The notes under the pieces are model-generated. The model was not told the DNA's origin and did not search any database. It saw nothing but the letters and a program-made list of their open reading frames with translations. The position numbers were made by a program, and so were the translations under genes. A stretch of DNA of 64,000 nt from Actinomucor elegans (taxonomy: Eukaryota; Mucoromycota; Mucoromycetes; Mucorales; Mucoraceae), in contig JAMSLZ010000006.1 in assembly GCA_026027325.1 (NCBI GenBank), positions 1,178,001 through 1,242,000 on the forward strand, given 5' to 3'. Positions 37,314 to 49,866 of this stretch are shown piece after piece. The number at the start of each line of letters is the position of its first letter. The stretch's first letter is position 1.

Positions 37314-38593
37314 CAAGTGCAAGATTTAAGTTAATGAGCAACTAAACAACATCTATACTATTACGTTCAAAAGCCTTTTTTTGTTCATTCATTCTAGATT
37401 CCATTGCCCATTTTAACAATAATGTATTTTTTTTTCGCAATTGCCTCAGTTTAACCTTACCTTTCTCAATCGACTCGGGTTAATATTATATCTGATGACT
37501 AGTACGTGTTCAAAATGAAGTATTGCATCTACTGAGAATGCTATTTGACCACAATACAATGATATATCGCATTTTAATAAGGTGCTTCGATATACATACG
37601 TTACAAACGAATTAAACCAATAGATTTACGAATCTCTCGGCTGAGCCCGATCAAAATATCGCATGTAATTAGTAGCTCAAGTAAAGAAAAAGCTATTATA
37701 TCTATTAGAACATTTAAATTTGGTCAAATATTGGCTAGTTCACCTTCTTCGCTTTCATTTTCAAGATTTTTATGCTGATTACTATCCAATGTATCTTTTC
37801 AAACTTCTCTACTGGCTTTGAAGGAGTATCATTTACTATACCTAAAGACTTCCTTTTAGTGCCTCCATATTGTAATTTACTATGGAATCTGGGACTAATA
37901 AACAGAATGGGATGGATGAGCAGAGGATACGAACATAATTATCCTGTAAGATAGCGAGTCAATGGCTCTCATCATGTATTATGGATTTGACAAAGGTACT
38001 AAAGATTAGCGCGTGCCACTTTCTATTTAAACTCTTTTATATATTGCTACGGCCTTGTCAAACCAGAACCTCGGCTTAAACGTGTAATTTTCCTCCTAAC
38101 CTACTTGAATGGCTTCTGGGATAAAGGATGAGGCTGATTGTAATCGAGCGGCCAATGAATTAGAATCATCCCCACTAGTACAGATTGATGATAACATAAT
38201 AAAATCAACATGATTGGACATTTCCTCGGAACTAGAATGCATATATTCCTAAATTCTGTTGCCAAACAAAAGTACATCATTATAAAGCCAGTCAAGTGGA
38301 AAAGTAGGAAAGTTGGAAAGAGCTTAAATGCCATTATGAAATGGAAATAATACTGGGAAAAAATGGGTTTTGAGTAATGTTACATCAACCCCACAATGCG
38401 CGCTACTTAACCGCATAGTTCTGTATCGAGATAGTGTTTCCCCGCAATTTCATATCGATTACTAACGGTTTTCCCACTCTTAGGGTGTAATCATCGCTAC
38501 TTTAACTAATCTTCTTGAAATGATATATAACCTCATCCATATCGCTATCCTTTTTTTTAAATACTATTTCTTTTATACTATATATCCGCAGCC
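37314..38593. other. Spacer and promoter of the acyl-CoA ligase
   Basis: Contains one dispersed repeat (37460-37535) and a half copy at about 37620-37665. TATA-like TATATAAC lies at about 38523 and the start context is GCAGCCATGG. No gene seen. Confidence 0.5.
37460..37535 (+). repeat. Dispersed degenerate repeat, copy
   Basis: Shares TCTCAATCGACTCGGGT, ATCTGATGA and GTTCAAAATGAAGTATTGCA with the family at 34766. Confidence 0.6.
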
Positions 38594-40449
38594 ATGGTCA
38601 TCTATAAAGCTACTGTGCCCTCTATTCCTGTACCTAATGTCGACCTTTATTCTTTCTTATTCAATACAAATGAATTCAATCAAACAAAAAGCTTAGATGC
38701 ACCACTTACTATTGATGGAGAGACAGGTCAATCGTTCTCATGGAACGAAATCCGTCAAAAGACAAGCTATCTCGCAAACGGCTGGACCGAAAATGTTGGA
38801 TTAAAGAAAGGCGATACAGTAGCAGTTTTTGCCCCCAATCAAGTCGATCATGTCATCTTATACCTTTCACTTCTTGGTGCCAAATGTACAGTTTCTCCAG
38901 GAAATCCTGCTTACACAGAAGGTAAAAAAAATCGGGAAAAAAATTTCCCTGGTGCTGACCTAATCCCTCAATTCCATAGCTGAATTTGAACATCAAATCA
39001 CAAACTGTCAAGCAGCTGCTTTAGTCACTGTACCTAGCTTGTTGCCTGTTTTACTCAAAATCTGCGACAAGATTGGTCTTCCTCGTCATCGTATCTTTTT
39101 ATTTGGAGATAAACAAATAGAAGGTTGCCGTCCATTCTACTCAATTACTGGCAATATGCCTGTTACTTGTCCTCTTCAGGGCATAGACGGTAGTGACGAT
39201 GTCGCATTTATCTGTTACAGTAGCGGCACTACTGGTCTTGCCAAGGGCGTCATGCTGACACATAGAAACTTTATTGCTCAAATAGTTCAGACTGTGAACG
39301 CTGAACCAGAAGAAGATCGACATGATGATGATGTTATCCTTGGGTTTCTTCCTTTCTTTCACATTTACGGGCTTACAAGTCTTGTTCTAAACGCATACTA
39401 CAAAGTTGTGCCTGTGGTCATTATGGCTAGATATGATTTGGAACTGCTATGCCAATTGGTTCAAAGATACAAGGTCACTCTTGCTAGTATTGTCCCTCCT
39501 GTTGGTAAGTTTTCAACGTTGGAATAAAACAAGTATATTCATCCGTCATGTAGCTGTTCATCTTGCTAAAGCGCCTGTTGTATCCAAGTATGATTTAACC
39601 TCTATTCGACTTTTGGGTTGTGGCGCTGCTCCACTCAGTAAAGAACATATCGAATCACTTGCCAAGCGCATTCCAGCTCAACTCAAACAAGGGTAAATTT
39701 AGATACAGAACTTTTAAAATGGTGGGTTTTAACGAGAATAATAGTTATGGTATGACAGAAACTACCTCTGGTGTCATTACACAAAGTCTCGAAGGCGGTG
39801 TTGCAGGTATGTAAAATGTCTCATAAAAGAAAGAAGATGCTAATGAATGTGATTAGGTTCTATTGGTATCCTGAACGCAAATATGGAGTGCAAAATTGTG
39901 AATGAAAAGGGTGAAGAATTGGGTGATGATCAAGAAGGCGAATTCTTATTCCGTGGGCCTAGTATCATGAAGGGCTACTTTAATAACCCCAAGGCTAATG
40001 CCGAAACATTCACTGCCGATGGTTGGATGCGTACTGGTGATGTGGGTAAATACGATTCCAAGACTGGCGAATTCTTTATCTTGGATCGTATTAAGGAACT
40101 GATTAAATATAAGGGCTTTCAAATCGCGCCTGCTGAATTAGAAGCTATCCTTACTAGTTTAGATATAGTCGCTGATTGCTGCGTCGTTGGTTTGTACGAT
40201 GAAAGCCAAGCGACTGAAATCCCTCGTGCTTACGTTGTGTTGCAGCCCAATGTCGAGGCTAGCGCAAAGACCTCCAAGATTATTGATGATTTCGTGGCAA
40301 GCAATGTGACCAATTACAAAAAGCTTCGTGGAGGTATCAAGTTTGTCCAAGCTATCCCCAAGAGTCCAAGCGGAAAGATCCTTAGACGTGAAGTGAGGGA
40401 CTGGATAAAGAATGAACAGAAAGAAATTGCTGTTAGAGCTCGCTTGTAA
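38594..40449 (+). CDS. AMP-forming acyl-CoA ligase (4-coumarate-CoA ligase-like), possible PTS1
   Basis: Five exons (introns 38922-38979, 39505-39553, 39693-39744, 39807-39856) encode 548 residues. The adenylate-forming signature is complete: YSSGTTGLAKG (about 189-199), YGMTETT after intron 3 (332-338), a GWMRTGD block with the ribose-binding Asp, the hinge LDRIKELIKYKGFQIAP, and the catalytic Lys region SPSGKILRRE near the end. Such enzymes activate a carboxylic acid to the acyl-AMP and then to the CoA thioester. The protein ends in Ala-Arg-Leu, which fits the peroxisomal PTS1 consensus, as in fungal 4CL-like enzymes. Medium-chain fatty acids or aromatic acids are likely substrates; sequence alone does not choose. 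The short exon 4 (62 nt) restores the frame exactly. Confidence 0.94.
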
Positions 40450-42834
40450 CGTGTATATGTAATTAATAAAATGTAAATTTAATATATCAAGTTTAACGAC
40501 CGGCTGAATAGTTAAAAGCAATCATTTAACTGACTTGGATTACAGAATAACAAGTACGTAAAAAATATTTTGTATCATCCATTATTATTGAGGTTACAAG
40601 TCGATGAAATAACCCCTTTTATGAACAGAAGAACATATAGTCCTATTTGACTGTATAATCATTTTGACATCATGCAATAGAAGGTTCTTTTTCTTTTTCT
40701 ACTTATAATGCAATGAAATATAATTCCATATTCTGCGTAAATCTATTCTTACTGTTTCTTCATTATTGCTTCAAACATTCAAACCTTTCAGAATGTTTAA
40801 ATAATGACCTTATGATTCTTTCAGTATGTGATAGCGCTAATATATTCTCATTTGCAGCAATAAATAGAGGTCTTTTGTCTATTTGTATAGACGCAAAGAG
40901 ATTTTATATTCTCCAGCTTCAGGATTCAACTACAACACATTAGAAATTCACCAATTCATGCGTACAATTTTGCAATGCACCTATTAAAACGAGAAATTTC
41001 TCAAATATCATTCTCGCTATGCGAGCAATTTAAAACCTGTTATTATTGGGGATTAGACAGAATATAGTCTCTGTAGATGCAGTCTATACATTTCTGGTAT
41101 CAATTGAATTTGTAAATAGATGTTGACTCGCATCATTTTATTGTCATGATGTCGATCTATGTCTTGTTTCTTACGGTGAATCTATACAACATGATTCAAA
41201 CATTATACCAATGAAGACCGCAAATGAAAGAGATTTGTACAAGTTCGGGTTAAAAAAATAGCATTATTCCAAAGAGACAAGTAGCCAAAAGTATCATTGT
41301 GATGGAATCTCTCCTGCCAATCCAGTGTACTTTTCTCATTCAAACAATGTATTTCAAACTTCCTCTTCGCTTCCGATTCCATCTTTCACTGTAGTTTGTT
41401 TGCCATCAGCTGATGGCTTAGATAAACTGATCAGGGCTATACATAAGGTTCCAGCTTCAAAGTTCGCATCGACGCAATATCTTCTCAATCTGAAATTCGA
41501 CTGCAACAAATTCAAGCACGTATGAGATTTCGGAAAACACGAAATGAAAACAGATTCAATCAATGCGCTTTAAAAAACCTCGTACCCATTGCCGAGATAT
41601 TAAAGCATCAAAACAGCATACGTGGCAAGAGGCAAGTTCATTTCAACGAAAGATTTAGTCAAAGTTCTCTTTGGCAAGTGAGTTATTATCAATACAGCAA
41701 TATATGTTTTGGCATTGTTTATAGGTTATCCAATATATTTACTCTATTATTATTTTTATACTTGACGCTTTTTCCTTTTCTTTTGATTTAGAAAAATATA
41801 ATAGCGAGAGTATCATGCCTTTACGTGTTTGTCAAATATTATATATACAGCTGGTCCTCAATTTAGTGATACAGGAAGGAATATCCAGAAAAAACTATTC
41901 GACTGATAAACGTTTTATGGACAATGACAATAATGCAGCTAAAGAATCAGATGCCAAGCAAAGTTTATCAGATGTAATGTATTGTTTTAAACATGAACTA
42001 TTAATCTATTGCAACATTTGACCGAAATTGAACGAAATGGCTTGTGTATAAGAGATTGGTCTTATGTTTCGATATAAAAATACACTAATTTCATTGGATC
42101 ATGAAGTTGGAAAAAATAGTCCACCATTACATTATGGGCCCGCTCGACATAATTGTATTTAGGGCAAAATATAAAGCAGCATATGCTATTTTTAATGAAT
42201 AAAACGTTTATTGTTACATTAAACCAAAAAAAAAAAAAAGGTACTAGAAAGCTTCAAACGTATATCGTTTTTATTGCCTACATAAACCAATTTCTCAGTA
42301 GTTTCTCGCAAAATATATACCATATTCAAAAAGTATATATATACGTTTTCTAATTAAGGTCTGGACTACAATTTTCGTAATTCCTCATAATGAAAAATGA
42401 TATAGTGAAATGGTTTAATGTGCGCGATGTCGATTAATCACTGTCAAAGATCACCTCAAATGAGTAATCCATGTTCAACATGAGCTGCTCTATTCAATAG
42501 GACCCCAAAACTGGTTCAACATGTTGGAATTGTTGAGAAGTTCAATACTTTATAACCTTTATCATTACTTTTCTTTAATTAAAAGTTATTATGTTGATTT
42601 TCTTGATTTAATGATATGAAACGTTTTCTCAGTAGTACAGGACCATTGGGGCCAGGATTATACAGCCGCTTTTGAGCACAAGGCTCAGCTAAGGCAGAAA
42701 ATAAGATGAGGTAATCAGTAACTGTCAAAGGCATAGACCGGATTTTGACGTGACTGTCTGTCAGATTCATTAAGTAGATCTAGATCCGCACGCGTCAATG
42801 CTGCTCTTCTCTTGTAACAAATAAATATACTTTT
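40450..42834. other. Mostly non-coding spacer with a few weak ORFs
   Basis: An ORF at 40713-40943 starts with a hydrophobic stretch and resembles 26843 onward. A second set, about 41470-41680 (ILKHQNSIRGKRQVHFNERF) and 41815-42021, may be exons of a small or decayed gene, but no splice plan gave a recognisable product. A dispersed repeat lies at 42421-42500. Confidence 0.4.
42421..42500 (+). repeat. Dispersed degenerate repeat, copy
   Basis: Shares ATCCATGTTCAACATGAGCT with the right half of the family. Confidence 0.5.
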
Positions 42835-45800
42835 ATGGATAATATTGAACTTTCCAAACAAACCTCCACAAGATCATATACTGCAACAGCAACAGACCAG
42901 GGCTTACCAATGTCATATCTACCGTCAGATCACCATAGTGATAGAGGCGATAAGGATAATGATTCAACAATACATCACAGCCAACTGTCCTCTTCAAGTA
43001 TTATACCCGAAAGAGAGTCATCATCAGTAGCCAAAAAATCCTTTGGCCAGCGCCTAAAAGCCAAGCTGCCACCTTTGCCATTGGCAAGAGCTATTGTTAA
43101 AGCTTCGATTGCAGTCCTGATCAGTTTGCTATTCGTGTTTGAAGAGAACTGTAGAATTGCAGCTGGTGCAGCCAGTATTCTGGTTCCTATTGGTACCATT
43201 CTTAATTTTCCTATTCGGCCTTTAGGTAATGATGATATGTATTGCATATAACTGGATAGAGTAAATAGTTGACATTATTCCATTATTAGGTGTTCAGATC
43301 GAGGTATGTTTTATTGTATGATCTTGATTTATTCGTCCTTTTTTATTGAATATGGTTAGGCTACAATTCAAGGCTTACTGGGTGCTTTAATAGGCGCTGC
43401 ATGGTGTTTTCTAGGTAAAATGAACAATAGTATGATCCAATCCTTTTTCAAACTCAATGAGTTACAATTAGGCATGTATCTTGGAAATCTTGCTCGTGAT
43501 ACCGGTAATCCGCATCCCGTTCAGCCTAACTCAAGTGCCGTTTTATCTATTTTCATGTTTATTGGTGTATTCGGATTAACCTATGTCCGTATTCAATTCA
43601 CTCAAGGTAAAATTAATACTACGAGATAAACATAGGCTAATGTAAATTTAAAGCCAATTTCGCAACTATTTTTGCAAGTATTATTGTAGCAGTAAGTTCC
43701 CTAATAAGCGGCCCAGGCTCATTATGATTGTTACTAATAACAAATAGTTTGCTTTAACTCAAGCTTCCATTACTCCGGGATTTCAACCTGCGATCGTAGT
43801 AAGTGATACATAGTTTTGATCAATAAGCATCAACATTGAACTTGGATGGTAGTACACGTTTTTGAAGCCATTGGCTATAGCGTCTGCAATCGCCCTGATG
43901 GTCGACGCATTCTTATGGCCTGAAGACAGTATAACAAAATACATGGGTGTCCTGAACAAATCTCTCAAAGAATACAATAATTTCTTCCAAGAACACTCGG
44001 ATGCTTTCCTATCCACCAACACTAGTTCATTTGCCATGACTCTACCTACTCTGCATGCCCGCCTGCAGAACAGTGTCCTCAAATTAATCGATACCAAGCG
44101 CGAGGTGCAGCGTGAGGTTTTGTTTAATCGAATCTCCCAAAACGACATAAGCGATATTACGCGTATAGTGAAAACGATGCGTACACCACTTCACGGCATC
44201 GGTCTCAGCCTGATCACTAAGACTGAGCAACTCAAACAACTCAATCGTTCTCATTTTGGTGGTCTTGCTGATGATAATTATAGTGAACACAAGAAGCAGT
44301 TCTTAGAAGGCCTTGAAGAGATGAGAAAAGTCGGCCAAGAATTGAGTGATACCTGTGTCATGACATTAAACGAATGCAATGAGCGTCTGATGAAGTTTAG
44401 CGGTAGACCTCGGTCTCTCAGAAGCACTTTGTTCTGGCCCTTTCCTCGTGTTTATTTACGGGATTATTACCGAAGCAAGAAAATGGTCCAAGAACAAGAG
44501 CAGGAATATGTACACATGCAAAGCTTATCTCATCGTCTGGATCTGGTCATTGGCAAGTATGAAGCCGAGAGCCGCAAATCCTCACGTATCTTTATCGAGC
44601 CGGGATCTGATCAATTTGAAGAACGCTTCAATAGCATCTTACAGATCATTTATTTATTCCAATACAACTTGAGAGAACATGCTCTTCAGCTAAAGACTCT
44701 TGTCGCGTGCGTAGAAAATTTGGAAACATCGCGCACTACACGTCGATTATGGTTGCCTCATCTGTCTCTTCGGAAATGGTTCAGGTCGCTCAGTGTCAAT
44801 GCTAATTTGGGCGGCCAGGTAGGCTCTGCAGCTAATGGCCCTGATACCAATAGCACCACAAATGGTGGAAACGATTTGACCTTGTGCCAGACCATGACAA
44901 GACCCGATGCTGCTGTAGGAGAAGAAGGCGTGGGGCTAGCTGGTCGTACCAACCGCCTCGGCAAAGTATATCCTCGCGACCCCGATGTGAATCCACCTGA
45001 AACTGCCGCAGAACGATTCTTTTATGGCCTATTCAAGTTTGTCTATTGGCTCAAAAGTATGGAGGCTATGTTTGCTCTGAAAACTGCTGGTGGATTCGTA
45101 TTACTTTCTTTACCTGCTTTTTTGCCTCAAAGTGCTGGATGGTTTTTCGCTTGGAGAGGTCAGTGGGCTACAGTTACTTTAATGATGTGGATGTTTCCTA
45201 TGGCTGGTATGTTTGCATTCACGTAAGTAGTTTTTAAAACAATTACCAAGTCATGACCTGATGTTTGAGTTTTTTTTTTGTTAGTATTATCTTGAGAGTT
45301 ATGGGCACTGTTTTAGGTGGCGTTCTAGGCATCATTGTCTGGGAGATCGCTCGAGGTAATCCCTATGGTGTGGTAATTCTTACATTCTTTGTTATGATGC
45401 CCTTATATTTCGTGTTCTTTACAAGCCAGATATTTAATATCGTAGCCATTATGACTCAAATCACTCTTTTATTGGTAAGAATATTTTTAAAAAAAAAACG
45501 CTACTACTAGATGTGGTTCTTACTTGCTTGTATAGGTTATATGTTATGAATATCAATATGTCGTAAGTGGTACACTCGTCTATGACTCGGTAGAAATGGT
45601 GGCAGGAAAGGTAACAAGTATACATATATGCAACCAGTCTTCAAATGACTCAAACCTCATTTCTTTTAAGCGTATGATGTTGGTGATCATTGGTGTTGGG
45701 GCATCTGCAATATTAGCTATGATTCCTAAGCCAATAACGGGCCGCGTTGAGTTGCGTAAACGTATATCGCGTACAATCCAGGATCTCAGTAAACTCTATG

Positions 45801-46471
45801 GAATCCTTGTAGGTGATATCCTTTATTCGTATGATAATAACCATGAACCTACACCACGACAAAGAAAAGCATTCCGCAAGCTGACTTTAGGCATTCGCCG
45901 ACAAATTGCGGATGAACAAACTTATCTCAAGCTATCCAAACTAGAGCCTCCATTGCGTGGCAAATTTCCCGTCGAGATATATGCACAATTAGTAGAGAAG
46001 GTAGATAATATGGCAGATTTGCTTCAAGGTATGGCATTTTCTTCCAGATCTGTCGATAAAGCGTGGAGGCGTAATCTTGTTGAGGTGATCAAGGAAGAAC
46101 GTATGGATTATGTAAGTGAATCAATCCAATTTCTATTTTTTTTTCTCTTTTTTTCGTTAAAACCTTGGTATGATATATAGCTTGCATCCATTTTTGGTCT
46201 CATGAAACTATTATCCTCTGTACTCGCTTCAAAAATGGCTCTACCACCGTTTATGTTATCGCCTCTTGAATTAAGAGCTCGATTTGCGCAAAGGCTAGGT
46301 CATGCTATTACCAAATCCCCAGAACAGCTCGACAATGATACTTTTCCTAGCTACTGTGCTTATGCTGTAAATGCCTACAAATTTTCAACAGAACTTGAAC
46401 AAGTCTTGGAGTGTATTGAAAAGCTAGTTGGAGTAGAAGATCCTGAGCAATGGCTACTTATCAATGCTTAG
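42835..46471 (+). CDS. FUSC/aromatic-acid-exporter-like ER or plasma membrane protein (BRE4-related)
   Basis: Ten exons encode 1035 residues. Introns are 43226-43289, 43304-43359, 43607-43653, 43692-43747, 43799-43852, 45223-45284, 45475-45535, 45611-45670 and 46112-46180. Exon 2 is only 14 nt. A Ser-rich cytosolic N-terminus precedes a first membrane block (KASIAVLISLLFVF, GAASILVPIGTILNF, ATIQGLLGALIGAAWCFLG, IFMFIGVFGLTYV, then exons 4-5). A large charged middle (about residues 185-560) and a second block follow (LLSLPAFLPQSAGWFFAW, VLGGVLGIIVWEIA, FFVMMPLYFVFF, MMLVIIGVGASAILAMI). The duplicated layout is that of fungal FUSC/ArAE proteins related to brefeldin A sensitivity protein Bre4. 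These are taken to be transporters; the substrate here is unknown. Confidence 0.85.
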
Positions 46472-46673
46472 ATTTGATGATCAATATTATGCCATTTTGT
46501 GCGAATAGAGTGCAAATAAGATCGCGTCATTAAGAGACTCCGCTGATAATAAATGTTCCTCAATAAAATGCATTTCACACAGTTTCCATCTAATAAGTTT
46601 ACCCCGGTTTTCTCAGCAATTACCTTGCTTTTTTTTCTTGTTTTTCATCACTTTCTTGTAAAAAAAAAAAAAG

Positions 46674-47982
46674 ATGAACTCTTTGCGTTTAGTTGCACGT
46701 CGTGCTTATTCAACTGTCCATCCTGGATCACGTCCTGGAGTATGTATCTTAAACAATACGAAGGAGTTGATTATTGATATTTTAGCAGATTACTAATGGC
46801 TTTATTGGTGCTATTGGCAACACTCCTCTTGTAAGTTGTACTGCCTCATATGATAACATGAATCTAACAAGTTGTGATATATAGATTCGTTTGAATAAAC
46901 TCAGTGAGGAAACTGGTTCAGAAATTTTGGCCAAAGCTGAATTCATGAATCCCGGCGGTTCAGTCAAAGACCGTGCAGCTTTATTCGTGGTAAAGGATGC
47001 CGAAGAGAAAGGATTAATTAAGCCTGGAGGAACAGTAGTTGAAGGTACTGCTGGTAATACAGGTATTGGTTTAGCTCATGTCTGTCGCGCCAAGGGATAC
47101 AAGTGTGTCATTTATATGCCCAATACTCAGGTACCAAAGAAAAAAAAAATCAGACGAAAACTCTCTTTAACAAGGTGCACATTATTAGTCTCAAGAAAAG
47201 ATTGACTTGCTACGTATGCTTGGCGCTGAAGTTCACCCTGTTCCAGCTGTAGCATTTGATAACCCTGAAAACTATAACCATCAGGCCAAGCGTCACGCTG
47301 ACGCTCTTGAAAATGCTGTTTGGACAAATCAATTTGACAATACTGCTAACCGTCGTGCTCATATTGAAACAACTGGACCCGAGATTTATGCACAAACTAA
47401 CGGTGAGGTGGATGGATTTGTATGTGCCACTGGTACAGGTGGATCTTTAGCCGGTACTGCTCGTTACCTCAAGGACAAAAAGGGCGATAATGTCAAGATC
47501 TTCTTGGCCGATCCTCCTGGATCCGTACTCCACAGTTACATTACCAGTGGCCATAAGCTTTTTGAACGTAGCGGCTCTTCTATCACAGAAGGTATTGGAC
47601 AAGGTCGTGTCACTGACAATTTGGGAGCCGATATTGACTTGATTGATGGTTCTGTTAACATTCCTGATGAGGATACCATCAAAATGGTGTATCGTTTGTT
47701 GGATGAAGAGGGCATTTATGTTGGCGCTTCCTCTGCTCTTAATGTTGTTGCTGCTGTTGAAATGGCTAAGCAACTTGGCAAAGGTAGGCTCTTGTCAGTT
47801 CAAATGATATAGGATTGTTTTTTTTTAACTTTATATATGTTGTAGACAAGAAGATCGTTACACTTTTGTGTGATGGTGCCTATAGATACCAATCTCGTCT
47901 TTTCAGCCGTCAATGGTTAGAATCCAAGAACTTGGCTACTGCTATCCCCGAGCATCTGCAAAGATATGTGGTTTTGCCATAG
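46674..47982 (+). CDS. Cysteine synthase (O-acetylserine sulfhydrylase), probably mitochondrial
   Basis: Five exons (introns 46740-46788, 46831-46884, 47131-47188, 47784-47845) encode 361 residues. PLP-binding Lys64 is in GGSVKDRAA, the substrate loop is EGTAGNTG (89-96), and the phosphate-binding GTGGSLAG lies in exon 4. It makes cysteine from O-acetylserine and sulfide. The N-terminus [14 protein letters not shown] is Arg/Ser-rich without acids, as in mitochondrial presequences, and exon 1 encodes exactly this leader. For intron 1, acceptor 46785 would add one Gln; 46788 was preferred. An A-run sits immediately before the ATG. Confidence 0.95.
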
Positions 47983-49171
47983 ATAATGACCAGTATATAT
48001 ATAATAGAAAGAGAGATACATTAGACTTTGAACTCAAAATAAATATAATTCATTCAGTCTTATTCACGGATAATCTTGGAGGATATTTGTGAAGCAACAG
48101 AGATTACCTAAACAGAGGATTGTTTGTGGTGATGCTTCAGTACTACACTAGCAAAGGGGGTGGGATAAGGCATTCTTTGTAGTGCAGTTAAATCGAGGTT
48201 TGCGTCTGATGTAACAGTTTATTCTCTCATCTTGGAGGTCTACAACACAACAGGTGAGACCATTCTTTTGGAACTTATAACCACCTTACGTATGAAGCAT
48301 CTCAATAATAGCTGTAGACCAGAAGATGGTAATTGAAATTAATTCATTTAATACCAAAAAAATCATTCTGAGAAAGATCCACTTTTGATCATCAACCGAA
48401 ACGGGGAGTTTCTGAAAAATGTTCCAAAAGGTATGCCTTTAGACCTAACTTTTTAGAAACATTTTTATTTTTGTGCTGCATGAAGGCGATAATTTTAATT
48501 AATGACATAGGTTTTATAATATTCTTAGTGAGTATAGTTTTTTTTTGCAATTTAATGAATATAAAATACACGCGTTATTGCTGCATTTCAATTAAGTTCG
48601 CATAACAGCTATTTATCAAAGATAATTCAATAAATTGAAATGAAACTATAAAGGAAACTTGCAGCATTGGATACACAACTAAAATTTGCACAAGCTCTAT
48701 TAAAGCAGCTTTTCGGAATCAACTTTTTTCCATTATTCAAAAAATGGGATAAAATAGTGCCTCATTTTTTTTCCTTCAGCCACTTGCAAGTTAACTTTTG
48801 ATTGGTAAAAGTGCTCAGATAAATGCATAATAAATAAACAAAGCATATGATTTGCTTTTAATTGGACATCGAATGGTCTACATATCACATTATACTGTTT
48901 TATGTAAAGTGGGAACTATAGATGGTCTTATAGGCATTTAGTTTTAAGTTTATAAGAAGAAAAGTATTAACATCAAGTGTTTCAGTTTACTAGACGCTGG
49001 AATATTAAAAACTCTACCTTTAGAATGCGTACTGCCTCAACTAGGATTCGTTAAAAGTTTGCAAAGGTAATGCCTGGAAAAATTCAAAAACCGCATCCAG
49101 TGCTAATAAAACCTGACAGCTCTCAAAAATCCATTTTTTTTTCATTTCCTTTCATCGATCAAATAGTCTCC
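47983..49171. other. Gene-free spacer
   Basis: Nothing recognised in 1.2 kb. In-frame ATGs from 49070 upstream of the Rpp21-like start lack conservation-like features. Confidence 0.5.
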
Positions 49172-49779
49172 ATGGCAAGAGGAGGGAAAAAAGAAAAGAA
49201 TTTGGGTATAAATCCAAAGAATGTTCAAGCTTTTGAACGGCTTAGCTATCTACACCAAGCAGCTATATTAATGTCAACGATCAAATATGACACAGTACAA
49301 GCCGATTCCACAACAACCACCTCTAATGCAATCCAAGATCAATGGCAAGGCGATCCAAAAGGAACTTTGCACGCTACTTCTCGATACTTGAACAATAATA
49401 TTAGACAAATTACTGGAAAACTCGTCATGCGCATGTAAGCAACAAGATATTGTTCATTAGAATCAGAACTGATCTCGAGACTTTATAGAGATCCAAGTGT
49501 GAAAAGAATGATATGTAAACGTTGCGAGACACCCATTATACCCGCTATTACCTCTACAACACGTATTAAATGTAAGCTTTTGCTGGTATATCTCGAGGAA
49601 CAATCACTAACACTTGCACTCAAAAAAAAAAAAAAAAAATAGCTAAACCAGTAGCTACTATCGTTCAAACATGTAAAATATGTAAAGCAAAACGAAGCTA
49701 CACATCCCAAAACCCTAAATATGAGTTATTTAGTACTAGATCAGAAAGTATCCATGTGGAAGATAAGCCTGTACAATAG
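49172..49779 (+). CDS. RNase P/MRP subunit Rpp21/Rpr2-like zinc-ribbon protein
   Basis: Three exons (introns 49435-49488, 49572-49642) encode 160 residues. A basic N-terminal helical part (NVQAFERLSYLHQAAIL) is followed by a four-Cys zinc ribbon: CKRC at 97-100 and CKIC at 126-129. Between them lies IIPAITSTTRIK, and the basic KAKRSY comes after. This is the Rpr2/Rpp21/Snm1 layout; the protein acts in the nuclear ribonucleoprotein that trims the 5' leader of tRNA precursors. The acceptor of intron 2 follows an A18 run directly (AAAATAG), which is unusual because a pyrimidine tract is expected. The start at 49172 begins the basic helical part; an ATG at 49070 would add 34 unlikely residues. 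Confidence 0.87.
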
Positions 49780-49866
49780 TAGTAATCTGACTGCCAATAA
49801 AAGTTGGTTATTATATTTTTCCTTTTTTTCCTTTTTTTTCACTATTCAAGCTAGTGAATAATACTA

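Noticed and set aside
41325..42021. Cluster of short plus-strand frames as a possible gene
   Set aside because: The frames could be exons, but no combination of plausible splice sites gave a protein I recognise, so no gene is called.
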